Shown here: positions 1 through 8,072 of the stretch, one piece after another | Layout: each line of letters opens with the position of its first letter | How positions within the stretch are numbered: the first letter of the stretch is position 1 | Origin: Ichthyobacteriaceae bacterium | GTDB lineage: Bacteria > Bacteroidota > Bacteroidia > Flavobacteriales > JADGDT01 | NCBI GenBank assembly: GCA_016744755.1 | Contig: JADGDT010000020.1 | Span: forward strand, 1-36,977 | Reading direction: 5' to 3' | Length of the DNA: 36,977 bases | The notes under the pieces: model-generated | Told to the model about the DNA's origin: nothing | What the model saw: the letters and a program-made list of their open reading frames with translations, nothing else | Database searches by the model: none | Program-made: the position numbers and the translations under genes

Positions 1-4
1 TAAA

Positions 5-676
5 CTAAAACTTAAGTTTAAACTGTATGTAAGTTATAGGTTTCCCTTTTTCTAGATATTGTTGCTCGTAAAAAGTTTGAATTTTTGTTACAAACTCAGG
101 TACTCCTTCAGATTGATATATTCTGTGGTTGGCATAAATAATTTCTTGTTCTTGCCCGTGTAAGATACCTAAAGTATAACCGTGCATAAATTCACTATCG
201 GTTTTTAAGTGCATAAGACCATCTGGTTTAAGTATGGCGTTATACTTTCTCAGAAACTCGTCGTTAGTTAAACGGTGTTTTGTTCTTTTATACTTTATTT
301 GCGGATCGGGAAAAGTAATCCAAATTTCACTCACTTCATTTTCTGCAAAAATCTTGTCAATAAGTTCAATCTGTGTTCTAATAAAAGCCACGTTATTCAT
401 CCCTTCTTCTATCGCAGTTTTTGCACCTCTCCAGAACCTAGCTCCTTTTATATCTATTCCAATAAAGTTTTTATCAGGAAAAGCTTCTGCCATACCTACA
501 GTATATTCTCCTTTTCCACAGCCTAACTCTAGAACTATCGGTTTGTCGTTACCAAACATTTCTTGAGCCCATTTTCCTTTCTGAGGCATTCCGTTTTCAA
601 CCTCTTCTCGAGTTGGTTGAACAACATTTTCAAATCTATCGTTATCTCTAAAACGCTTTAACTTATTCTTTCCCAC
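5..676 (-). CDS. trmB: tRNA (guanine-N7-)-methyltransferase TrmB
   Basis: SAM-dependent enzyme that methylates N7 of guanosine 46 in the variable loop of tRNAs, in the cytoplasm. The 223 residues match the usual TrmB length. The SAM-binding motif is ELGCGKGEYT near residues 50-60, followed by the acidic turn FIGIDIKGARFWRGAK. The family signature WITFPDPQIKYKRTKHRL is present near residues 118-137, and it carries the Pro-Asp-Pro and basic residues that define TrmB. The start follows a -7 element (TACTTTTG) 18 bases upstream, which supports this ATG. It stands alone here; its downstream neighbour lies outside the window. The identification rests on strong family motifs. Confidence 0.96.
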   Translation of the reverse strand: MGKNKLKRFRDNDRFENVVQPTREEVENGMPQKGKWAQEMFGNDKPIVLELGCGKGEYTVGMAEAFPDKNFIGIDIKGARFWRGAKTAIEEGMNNVAFIRTQIELIDKIFAENEVSEIWITFPDPQIKYKRTKHRLTNDEFLRKYNAILKPDGLMHLKTDSEFMHGYTLGILHGQEQEIIYANHRIYQSEGVPEFVTKIQTFYEQQYLEKGKPITYIQFKLKF

Positions 677-694
677 TTCTTAAAAAATTTTGTG

Positions 695-702
695 CAAAAG
701 TA
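695..702 (-). promoter_or_regulatory. -7 promoter element of trmB
   Basis: The minus strand reads TACTTTTG, a full match to the Bacteroidota -7 consensus TAnnTTTG, 18 bases before the trmB ATG. The same octamer precedes cydA and rnhA in this window. No convincing -33 element was identified. Confidence 0.6.
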
Positions 703-1042
703 GTGTTTTTTTATTGGTAATGAATATCTACACCAAAGCAAAAATATAGACCTCAAGGTGTCGTAAATATACTAGAGTCATATAAAAGTTTTGAGTGTTA
801 TGTTTCGCTCCCATGGAGCTATGCTATATCATTTTTAGCTTCTTTAGTTATTAAGGTTAATCCCCTATGGGGCATAAGTGGAAATTAAGACCTATCTCCT
901 TTCAAAAAATATCATTTGTTAATAGTTGCTAGACTTCAGGTATATAAGCTAGATATTGATTCTAATTAGATTCAAGAACTTGTATATAAATTAACCGTTA
1001 ATGTATATTGATTTACTTTACTTGATTTAGCAATTATCCCTT

Positions 1043-1222
1043 AACCTTAAATCCGCAAAGGTATATCTACTACAAAGCTGTACTGCACATTCTCATTGGC
1101 AATTCTCAAAAAAACTTACTCACCATAGCTAAGGCTATGTTTGCGTTACTTTTTTCTGCGCTACACCAATGCCAAAGCACATTTCAGCTTTTCGCAACGA
1201 AAACCCTTGCGGATTTAAGGTT
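1043..1222. repeat. ~180 bp imperfect palindromic element (MITE-like)
   Basis: The ends are inverted copies: AACCTTAAATCCGCAA on the left (from 1043) and TTGCGGATTTAAGGTT on the right (to 1222). Inner segments also pair imperfectly (for example AAAGCTG against CAGCTTT, TCATTGGC against GCCAATG-like sequence). The midpoint is a perfect dyad, CATAGC-taag-GCTATG (1124-1139), almost exactly at the geometric centre. It has no coding capacity. The architecture fits a non-autonomous palindromic repeat of the MITE/REP kind; no transposase or second copy is visible in the window. Confidence 0.7.
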
Positions 1223-1290
1223 TAACTAAAAAGTAGTGTGGATTAGAGATGTATTTTTACGCCCCGGATAGTAGTGATAGCTTTTAACAG

Positions 1291-1369
1291 CAACTATAAA
1301 TGAATAAAATTTTGCGAGGGCTCACAATTTTCAGTGAGACCCTCGCAAAATTATTGTGAATTGTAGTTG
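1291..1369. repeat. Long inverted repeat with strong 18-bp stem
   Basis: The core is AATTTTGCGAGGG-CTCAC (1308-1325), loop AATTTTCA, then GTGAG-a-CCCTCGCAAAATT (1334-1352), with one bulged A. A second pairing block lies outside it, CAACTA at 1291 with TAGTTG at 1364-1369, at the same distance on both sides. It could act as an intrinsic terminator, but no gene ends next to it on either strand, so a repeat element is the better reading. Confidence 0.65.
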
Positions 1370-1473
1370 TGGATAAAACTACAAGCGGATAGCCCGAGAT
1401 GGCGCATAGAAATAAATGCCTCGGAAAATGTAATATTTAAGCCGAAATAATGTTTTGTATAAGTATAAAACAA

Positions 1474-1481
1474 TATTTTTG
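1474..1481 (+). promoter_or_regulatory. -7 promoter element of M23 peptidase gene
   Basis: TATTTTTG matches TAnnTTTG and lies 23 bases upstream of the ATG at 1505, a normal leader length. Confidence 0.5.
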
Positions 1482-1504
1482 TCAAAAATAGAACACACAT
1501 CAAA

Positions 1505-2806
1505 ATGAATATAAAAATACTTAGTATAAGTTTCATAACTCTTGCAGGATTATCCATGCTTTTTTCGTGTAATAACAATAACTCAGATAAAAGTGATACT
1601 GTTGAAGTAGAAGAAATTGTTGTTCCTGAAATTATTGATACTTACGAATTTGGGATTAAGACAAACGACTACATTGTAATAAAAAACAAAATTGCTAAAA
1701 ATCAGACTTTTGGCGAGATACTTCAAAATCAGAATATAGGATACCCCACTGTGCTTGAGCTGGTAGAAAAATCGAAGGATATTTTTAATATCAAGAGGAT
1801 GCAGAGGAATAAAAACTATACTTTGCTTTGCAAGAACGATTCGCTTACTACTGCTGAGGTAATGATTTATCAGCCTAACGACATAGATTACATTGTGTTT
1901 GATATGCGCGATTCTATAAAAGTTTATGGTGGTAAAAAGGAGGTTGAACTTAAGGAAAGAGAAGTTTCTGGAATTATTTCATCATCACTTTCAGAGGCTT
2001 TAGACAATCAAAATGTAGATTATAGAGTTTCTAACGAATTATCGGAAATTTACGCTTGGACAATTGACTTTTTCAGACTCCAGAAAGGCGATTATTTTAA
2101 AGTGATTTTTGATGAAAAATATATAGATGACAGTACTTACGTTGGTATAGGGCCAATTAAAGCTTGTGAGTTTTATAACAATGGTCAATCGTTTTACAGT
2201 TTCTTTTTCGATAAGGGAAAATTTCCAGAATATTTTGATGAAACTGGAAGAAACCTTAGAAAAGCATTTTTGAAAGCTCCTTTAAAATACGGAACTTTTC
2301 GTATTAGCTCTAGATATTCTGGTCGTAGATATCACCCTGTTTTACACAGGTGGAAATCTCATTTAGGAACGGATTACGCCGCTCCTACAGGAACACCAAT
2401 CATTAGTACTGCAAATGGTACTATATCAAAATCGGCCTATAATAAAAACAATGGTCATTATGTAAAAGTACGTCACAACGCTACTTACTCAACTCAATAT
2501 TTACACATGAGTAGAAGAGCTGTAAAGGTTGGACAAACTGTTAAACAAGGCCAAGTTATTGGTTATGTGGGAAAAACAGGTTTAGCTACTGGACCTCATG
2601 TTTGTTATAGATTTTGGAAAAATGGCAAACAAGTTGATGGTCAAAAACAAAAATTACCAGATGCAAAACCTATTGATAAAGATGTAAAAGAGATATTTAT
2701 TACAGAGATGAAACCTATGAAATATAGATTAGATTTGATAGAATTACCAGTAAAATTTGATGCCAAAGAAGTTAAAGATGAAGAAGTTGTAGAGGCTATA
2801 AAATAG
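1505..2806 (+). CDS. M23 family metallopeptidase lipoprotein (LytM-type)
   Basis: Probable peptidoglycan endopeptidase or cell-wall hydrolase regulator in the envelope. A lipoprotein signal peptide ends at LFSC (Cys22). Residues 30-265 form an N-terminal region typical of Bacteroidota M23 proteins. The M23 domain occupies about 270-395, with HLGTDYAAP giving the first two zinc ligands (His286, Asp290), the YLHMS segment, and TGPHVCYRFW. The last motif is normally H-x-H; here it is H-V-C (His365, Cys367), so the usual final zinc-binding His is replaced by Cys. That may still bind zinc, or the protein may be a non-catalytic LytM factor. It converges on the S41 protease gene with a single base between the stop codons. 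Family assignment is firm, activity is open. Confidence 0.9.
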   Translation: MNIKILSISFITLAGLSMLFSCNNNNSDKSDTVEVEEIVVPEIIDTYEFGIKTNDYIVIKNKIAKNQTFGEILQNQNIGYPTVLELVEKSKDIFNIKRMQRNKNYTLLCKNDSLTTAEVMIYQPNDIDYIVFDMRDSIKVYGGKKEVELKEREVSGIISSSLSEALDNQNVDYRVSNELSEIYAWTIDFFRLQKGDYFKVIFDEKYIDDSTYVGIGPIKACEFYNNGQSFYSFFFDKGKFPEYFDETGRNLRKAFLKAPLKYGTFRISSRYSGRRYHPVLHRWKSHLGTDYAAPTGTPIISTANGTISKSAYNKNNGHYVKVRHNATYSTQYLHMSRRAVKVGQTVKQGQVIGYVGKTGLATGPHVCYRFWKNGKQVDGQKQKLPDAKPIDKDVKEIFITEMKPMKYRLDLIELPVKFDAKEVKDEEVVEAIK

Positions 2807-2807
2807 T

Positions 2808-4457
2808 CTACTTCTTTAGAACTAATAGTTCGTTGTATTTTGATTTATTTTGTAAAAAATTTGAAGCTTGAATAATAAGCTTATCATTTTTGATGTTGTA
2901 TAAGTATCTACCTTTTTCGTGATGATCGTTGTTTATGACACTTAACTCCAATATTTTTTTTATGATATTACTATCATTTGCAAACATTTCGTGATTACCT
3001 TTTTTTAGTTTTTCTTCTAAATCAGTAATAGTTTTACCTAGCTTCGAAATCATTTTTTCTTTTACTGCAAGCTCTTTAAATTCTGTCAACTTATCTGTTA
3101 GTTTTGTTTCGTTAACAAAGTTCTTATTATTGATATATTTTTCGAAATCATTTAGGTCTTTTTCTAATATTTCGAAATTTGCTAGATCTATTTTCTCTTC
3201 AGTTTTGTTACAGTATTCTACAGAATATTGAAACAGTAAATTCTGATTTATCATAGATATTACAAAGCTAGACAATTCTTCGTCTTCTACTTTTATATCT
3301 GGTTCAATTCCTGCTCCATCAAAAACAACTCGTCCTCCCCTAGTTGAAAATTCTGTCCTTAGCGAATCGGGTATAACATTTGGTCTCCCATTTTTATCCT
3401 TATGAAAATAATCTTTAGATTGTATACATCTACCACTAGGCGTATAATATTTAGCAATTGTAATTTTTAATTTTGTTCCGTAGCTAAGCGATCGTGGTTG
3501 CTGAACTAATCCTTTACCGAAAGTTCTGCTACCCATAATTACAGCTCTATCTAAATCTTGTAATGCACCTGCAACAATTTCTGAAGCTGATGCTGTTCCA
3601 AAATCAGTAAGTATTACTATTGGAATATCAGTGTCTTTAGGCCTGTGTTTTGTTACATACTTCTTGTTCCACTCCTTAATTTTACCTTTAGTTTCTACCA
3701 CAAATGTTTTGCGTGGTAAAAACAAACCTGATATCTCTACAGCTTGCGATAGAAGTCCTCCAGGATTTCCTCTTAAATCGAATACTAGATATTTCATTCC
3801 CTCAGACTTAAGATTATCGAAAGCCAATGAGACTTCTTTAGTAGCTTTTCTAGAAAATGAGTTTAGTGTGATGTATCCAACCTCTTGATTAATCATACCT
3901 GAAAAAGGAACAGCATTTACTATAATTTTTTCCCTAGAGAATTTGACTGTGATAGGATTCTTCACTCCTATTCTTTTATATTTAATTTCTACTTGCGAAT
4001 TTACACTGCCTTTTAAAGTACTACTAATTTCTGATGAATTCTGATTGTTAATCTTTTTACCATCAATTTCTAGAAGTATGTCACCAGATCTAATCCCTGC
4101 CTTTTCGGCTGCGAATCCTTCATAAACCTGAGCTATTACAATCTCGTTATCTATTAACCTAATTGATGCTCCTATACCTGCATACTCTCCTAATGTGTGA
4201 ATTTGAAAGCCTTCAGCTTCGTCTTCTGTCATAAAAGTAGTATACGGATCTAAGGTAGCTAGCATACTATTTATAGCCTCATGCATCAGTTCGTCTGGGT
4301 CGGTATCGTCTACATAATAAATATTTAACTCTTTAAAAAGTGTAGCAAAAATATCAAGCTGTTTGGATATTTCGAAGTAATCAGTTCTAAAGCCACTAAA
4401 AACAACAAATGCTATAGCAGCTACAATAATATATATTTTATTGCTTTTAGATTTCAT
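2808..4457 (-). CDS. S41 C-terminal processing peptidase
   Basis: Periplasmic serine protease of the CtpA/Prc type, which trims or degrades envelope proteins from the C-terminus. An N-terminal membrane anchor or signal segment covers residues 8-22. A DPYTTFM motif near residue 70 and a PDZ domain (about 85-165, with AEKAGIRSGDILLEIDG) precede the protease core. The catalytic Ser-Lys pair is visible: Ser290 in GTASASEIVAG and Lys315 in TFGKGLVQ, 25 residues apart as in CtpB and Prc. The roughly 180-residue C-terminal tail is lysine- and glutamate-rich and predicted helical. No -7 element was seen upstream; dprA lies 176 bases further upstream on the same strand. Confidence 0.94.
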   Translation of the reverse strand: MKSKSNKIYIIVAAIAFVVFSGFRTDYFEISKQLDIFATLFKELNIYYVDDTDPDELMHEAINSMLATLDPYTTFMTEDEAEGFQIHTLGEYAGIGASIRLIDNEIVIAQVYEGFAAEKAGIRSGDILLEIDGKKINNQNSSEISSTLKGSVNSQVEIKYKRIGVKNPITVKFSREKIIVNAVPFSGMINQEVGYITLNSFSRKATKEVSLAFDNLKSEGMKYLVFDLRGNPGGLLSQAVEISGLFLPRKTFVVETKGKIKEWNKKYVTKHRPKDTDIPIVILTDFGTASASEIVAGALQDLDRAVIMGSRTFGKGLVQQPRSLSYGTKLKITIAKYYTPSGRCIQSKDYFHKDKNGRPNVIPDSLRTEFSTRGGRVVFDGAGIEPDIKVEDEELSSFVISMINQNLLFQYSVEYCNKTEEKIDLANFEILEKDLNDFEKYINNKNFVNETKLTDKLTEFKELAVKEKMISKLGKTITDLEEKLKKGNHEMFANDSNIIKKILELSVINNDHHEKGRYLYNIKNDKLIIQASNFLQNKSKYNELLVLKK

Positions 4458-4633
4458 AAAGTAGTGGTTTTGGTTTTAACAGAGGTTTGAAATGGTTGAC
4501 ATTATCTTTCTTAAAAAGTATTAGACTAAATATAAGGTAATTTTATCTTTGGCAATAATTTATGTAGTTAAAAGCTTCACAAAAATAATTTGTGTTGATA
4601 CATTTAAAATTAGCATAGACGAAGTGCCCTAAA

Positions 4634-5725
4634 TTAAATAAGTTTAAACATCTTTCCAGGAATTGGTTTTACTAGCCCTTTTAGTTCTAGCGTCAATAGT
4701 ATTGTTACTACTTTGTACACGGGCATATCGGCAAATATAGATAATTCATCTATTTCTAAATCCTTAGTTGTTAGAGCATTTATTATAGTATCCTCTTCTA
4801 CTGTAGTTTCAATAAAAAGACTTTTTTGTACTGACTGTATTTTTGGTTCATCCCAACCTAAATAAGATATCAACTCAGAGGGAGATGTTAGTAATATGGC
4901 TTTATTCTGTTTGATTAGGTTGTTACAACCTGCGGAGAAATAATCTCCAACCCTGCCTGGTAGAGCAAATACATCTCTGTTGTAATCATTTGCGAGTTCG
5001 GCGGTAATTAGAGCTCCTCCTTTTTGTGCAGCTTCAATAACAATTGTTGTTTTAGATATTCCAGCAATTACTCTATTTCGTTGTGGAAAGTGTTCTCTAT
5101 CCGGAATTTCATCAGTATTGAATTCGCTTAGTATTGCTCCATTTTCTTGAATTTTAGTGGCGTAGATAGAGTGATTTTTAGGATATATTTGATTTAGACC
5201 ATGAGCAACTACAGCTATGGTTTGCAACTTATTTTTTATTGCTGATAAATGTGCTGTTATATCTATACCATAAGCCAATCCACTAATGATTGTTGGGTTG
5301 TAGGGCGCTAATTCTTCTACCAATTTTTCGCAAAATTCTCTGCCATATCCTGTGATGTTTCTTGTTCCAACTATGCTGATAAATCTATCCGAATTTAGAT
5401 TAAAATTTCCTTTCAACATAATATATAAAGGACCGTCATATAATTGTTTCAGAAGAAAAGGATATTCTTCGTCATCGAATCTCAAAAAAGTAATATTGTG
5501 TAGTTTTATATACTCCAACTCATTATTTGCAAATTCAAGTGCATCTTTGTTGGGAAAATCTTTGAGCATATTTTTACCCGCAATATTTATTATGTCAATT
5601 TTTCGTGCCGAAAAAACATCTTCTGCATTACCAAAAGCTGATATCAATTTTTTTGCTCTTTGCAATCCAACCCCTTTCGTACGGTATAGCGCAATTGTAT
5701 ATTTTATTTCTTCGTCTGTTATCAT
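4634..5725 (-). CDS. dprA: DNA-processing protein DprA
   Basis: Binds incoming single-stranded DNA during natural transformation and loads RecA. The 363 residues have the full family architecture: an N-terminal helix-hairpin-helix region (TKGVGLQRAKKLISAFG), the DprA Rossmann domain from about 75 to 285 with GTRNITGYGREF, the conserved SGLAYGIDITAH and FPQRNRVIAGIS, and a C-terminal winged helix (about 300-363, IDELSIFADMPVYKVV). It is divergent from the HU-CCDC81-SPOR gene, an adjacency I recall from other Bacteroidota. Presence of DprA alone does not prove competence. Start is the only in-frame ATG before the conserved N-terminus. Confidence 0.96.
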   Translation of the reverse strand: MITDEEIKYTIALYRTKGVGLQRAKKLISAFGNAEDVFSARKIDIINIAGKNMLKDFPNKDALEFANNELEYIKLHNITFLRFDDEEYPFLLKQLYDGPLYIMLKGNFNLNSDRFISIVGTRNITGYGREFCEKLVEELAPYNPTIISGLAYGIDITAHLSAIKNKLQTIAVVAHGLNQIYPKNHSIYATKIQENGAILSEFNTDEIPDREHFPQRNRVIAGISKTTIVIEAAQKGGALITAELANDYNRDVFALPGRVGDYFSAGCNNLIKQNKAILLTSPSELISYLGWDEPKIQSVQKSLFIETTVEEDTIINALTTKDLEIDELSIFADMPVYKVVTILLTLELKGLVKPIPGKMFKLI

Positions 5726-6118
5726 AAGTAAATTTACATTTAAGTATTTCAGATATTAAATTACAAATAATATTCTTACCCTCGTTTGTTGATATAATAT
5801 ATATTTAGAAGTTAAAGAATAGAACATTGTATATCTTTGAGAATATAAATTCAGGACTAAAAACATTAGAGTTAGATGAAAAATGCACTTTTATGAAATT
5901 GTTAATAAGTACACATCCCAAGTAGGTAAGATTCACTTTTTTTAAAAAAAAACATACATACAACTGAATTTCAGCATTAAAAAATTATATGTTTTTACAT
6001 CTCAATTTCTTTCAATTGTTGATAACCTAAATTTATGTGTGGATAATAATTACCGACTTATTTAAATCTGATTTCATTTTTTAGTATTTTCGTTATATCA
6101 TGAAATTAATTTGATGCT
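5726..6118. other. Intergenic region with DnaA-box-like sites
   Basis: 393 very AT-rich bases between divergent dprA and the HU-CCDC81-SPOR gene. It contains TGTTGATAA (6017-6025) and TGTGGATAA (6038-6046), the reverse complements of DnaA boxes TTATCAACA and TTATCCACA, in the same orientation 21 bases apart, and a weaker TGTTGATAT at 5787. A plus-strand TATCTTTG (5832-5839) looks like a promoter element but no gene follows closely. No ORF of note. Confidence 0.5.
6085..6092 (+). promoter_or_regulatory. -7 promoter element of HU-CCDC81-SPOR gene
   Basis: TATTTTCG fits the TAnnTTYG form of the Bacteroidota -7 element and sits 26 bases upstream of the ATG at 6119. Confidence 0.45.
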
Positions 6119-7063
6119 ATGGTTTTAGACAAATATATAGGCGATTTATTGTACAGATACGAATGCGTAATTGTACCTGGTTTTGGTGGATTTATCACTA
6201 ATAAAGTTCCTGCTAAAAATATAAGCTCTCAGCATAAGTTTTTTCCTCCAACAAAAGAAATAGCTTTTAACCGAAATCTAGATAAAAATGATGGACTTTT
6301 AGCTAACTATCTTGTTCAAGCTAAGAAAATCTCTTACACTCATGCTATAGAAGTAATTAAAACTAGTGTTGCTGATTGGCAAATACTACTAGAAGAAGAT
6401 AAAACTTTCGATATAAAAAAAATTGGTAGTTTCCGCTTAAACGAAGATAGAAATCTTGAATTTACCTCTATAGAAGATGTCAATTACTTAACGGAATCTT
6501 ATGGCTTATCGTCTTTCACTTCTCTTGCAATAAAGAGAGCTGGAGAAAAGGCTAAAGTAGAGTCTCTGCGTAGCGATGATTCATCTATTAGTTCAGTAGA
6601 CATAAGAAAATACGTTAGATACGCTGCCATAATTGTTCCATTTATTGCAATAGGTGCTCTTTCTTTTTATCAGATGAATACGGGTAATTCACCTGTAAGT
6701 AATGCTAACATTAGCATTATTCCTGAAAACACTATTGTTGAAGAGCCAGTTTCTAGGACTAAAGAAAAAACTACAAAGGTCATAGTTCCTGTAGAAAAGG
6801 TAATAAAACCGATTGTTATTGAGCATAAGGAATTGAAATATCATGTTATTTCTGGTGCCTTTTCTGCTAAAAGCAATGCTGAAAAAAACATCAGAATTCT
6901 GAATTATAAGGGAATTAGTGCCGAAATAATTGGAGTTAATAAAAAAGGTTTTTACATGGTTGCTTACCAGAGTTTCAATAATGTTGATGATGCAGTAATT
7001 TTCATGAAATCTATTAAGATTACCGATAATTCTGGTGCTTGGATATGGAAGAAGAGTATTTAG
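6119..7063 (+). CDS. HU-CCDC81 and SPOR domain-containing protein
   Basis: A Bacteroidota-specific architecture. Two HU-like (CCDC81) modules occupy roughly residues 1-125; the first has the typical IVPGFGGFITN motif, and the second is marked by FDIKKIGSFRLNEDRNLEF. A single transmembrane helix follows at about 165-185 (YAAIIVPFIAIGALSFY), then a linker, then a C-terminal SPOR domain (about 238-314, YHVISGAFSAKSNAEKN), which binds denuded peptidoglycan at division sites. Inferred topology is N-terminus in the cytoplasm and SPOR in the periplasm. The precise role is unknown; a link between the division site and DNA or another cytoplasmic partner is plausible. Confidence 0.93.
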   Translation: MVLDKYIGDLLYRYECVIVPGFGGFITNKVPAKNISSQHKFFPPTKEIAFNRNLDKNDGLLANYLVQAKKISYTHAIEVIKTSVADWQILLEEDKTFDIKKIGSFRLNEDRNLEFTSIEDVNYLTESYGLSSFTSLAIKRAGEKAKVESLRSDDSSISSVDIRKYVRYAAIIVPFIAIGALSFYQMNTGNSPVSNANISIIPENTIVEEPVSRTKEKTTKVIVPVEKVIKPIVIEHKELKYHVISGAFSAKSNAEKNIRILNYKGISAEIIGVNKKGFYMVAYQSFNNVDDAVIFMKSIKITDNSGAWIWKKSI

Positions 7064-7086
7064 AATTCACGCTATCCTTATAAAAA

Positions 7087-8055
7087 TTAAACAAGTATCA
7101 TATGCCAAATAGCTATCCAAAACGGCATGGTTACTAAGCAAACAACATAAGTCACTATCATCATTCCTGCAACTTTTTGCACATCCCCACCATAAGCACG
7201 TACCTGAATTATTAATCCAGTTGCTGGAGCTGCCGATGCTTGAATCACAAAAAAATCGGCCAGAAGCGGATGAGTTTCTCCAATGTTGAAGAAGTTTAAA
7301 ATGAAAATAGTGGCAAGGGGTAGTAGTACATATTTTACAGAAACAACCCTTAGGATATCAAAAATATGTGGAAACTTTCTTAAGGAAACACTTCCCAAAG
7401 TTGCTCCCAAAATAAAAGTAGCAATAGGTACAGCTGCTTGACCAAGTAAATCTACTGAACTAACTACCGATTTTGGGAATATATTCTGCCAACCAAGTAA
7501 CACCAAAATTAAGGATGAAATATTAGCAACAGCAGGTGGTGTGATTAAAGTTTTATAACTGAACTCAATTTTATCGTCTGTTGATGTTGCCAAATATTTG
7601 CCTATAGTCCATAAAATAGGATTATACCCTAAAATAAATAAGAATGAAAATAGTGCAAATTCACCGAAATGATCAGGGTAAAGTACTTGACCTATTGGTA
7701 GAACTAAATATCCTGCATTTTGCATAGATGAAATGGCGATGTAATTCCTTTTCTTTTTGAAATTGACTGAAAAGACACCAGAAGCAAAAATAACTCCAAC
7801 TAAACTCATGGACATTCCAACAATAGGTAACATCCACCAAAAAGGTAGTGATTCGGGATTGAAATGTTGAAGAGTATTTGAGAATACTAAACTAGGCAAT
7901 AAAACAATTACAGTTATTTTAGATAAAGCATCTATTTGTGTTTGAGAAACAATATTCTTTCTAACTAGCAATCCTGCACCTATTATGATGATGAAAATAC
8001 GAGCAAGTGCTTCGCCCATACTTAAGAAACTAGAGAAGAAGATATCGTTAATCAT
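7087..8055 (-). CDS. AEC family transporter
   Basis: Auxin efflux carrier/malonate-type permease in the inner membrane. The 322-residue length and about ten hydrophobic segments are standard for the family. Segments IFIIIIGAGLLVRKNIV, the NAGYLVLPIGQVLY motif near residue 110 and the C-terminal half with PAATGLIIQVRAYGG (an AEC-conserved stretch) support it. The substrate cannot be read from sequence; characterised relatives move malonate, malate or other organic acids. It is the second gene of a probable operon: its ATG lies 17 bases after the stop of the upstream glycosyltransferase gene, and its own 3' end faces the end of the HU-CCDC81-SPOR gene. Confidence 0.9.
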   Translation of the reverse strand: MINDIFFSSFLSMGEALARIFIIIIGAGLLVRKNIVSQTQIDALSKITVIVLLPSLVFSNTLQHFNPESLPFWWMLPIVGMSMSLVGVIFASGVFSVNFKKKRNYIAISSMQNAGYLVLPIGQVLYPDHFGEFALFSFLFILGYNPILWTIGKYLATSTDDKIEFSYKTLITPPAVANISSLILVLLGWQNIFPKSVVSSVDLLGQAAVPIATFILGATLGSVSLRKFPHIFDILRVVSVKYVLLPLATIFILNFFNIGETHPLLADFFVIQASAAPATGLIIQVRAYGGDVQKVAGMMIVTYVVCLVTMPFWIAIWHMILV

Positions 8056-8072
8056 TACTGAGTTTTAGAAAA

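Larger units (their letters stand above)
677..1504. other. Gene-free region rich in palindromes
   Basis: About 830 bases with no credible gene between trmB and the M23 peptidase; the ORF on the minus strand at 1351-1578 is a shadow. The stretch holds the trmB promoter, two small dyads (GCTCC-cat-GGAGC at 807-819 and CCCC-tat-GGGG at 862-872), a roughly 180-base imperfect palindrome (1043-1222), a second long hairpin (1291-1369), a perfect DnaA-box match (TGTGGATAA, 1368-1376), and the promoter of the M23 gene. The density of dyads suggests accumulated small non-coding repeat elements. Confidence 0.7.

Noticed and set aside
234-566. Plus-strand ORF of 110 aa
   Set aside because: Shadow of trmB on the opposite strand; the encoded peptide has no recognisable features.
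677-1504. Intact insertion sequence or RNA gene in the gap
   Set aside because: No transposase reading frame, and no tRNA cloverleaf or rRNA segment was recognised; only palindromic repeats are present.
1351-1578. Minus-strand ORF of 75 aa
   Set aside because: Overlaps the M23 gene start and its promoter, no family likeness, and begins within a repeat-derived hairpin.
4544-4551. TATCTTTG on the plus strand between dprA and the S41 gene
   Set aside because: Full -7 match, but no plus-strand gene follows; could only make an antisense RNA to dprA and is expected by chance in AT-rich DNA.
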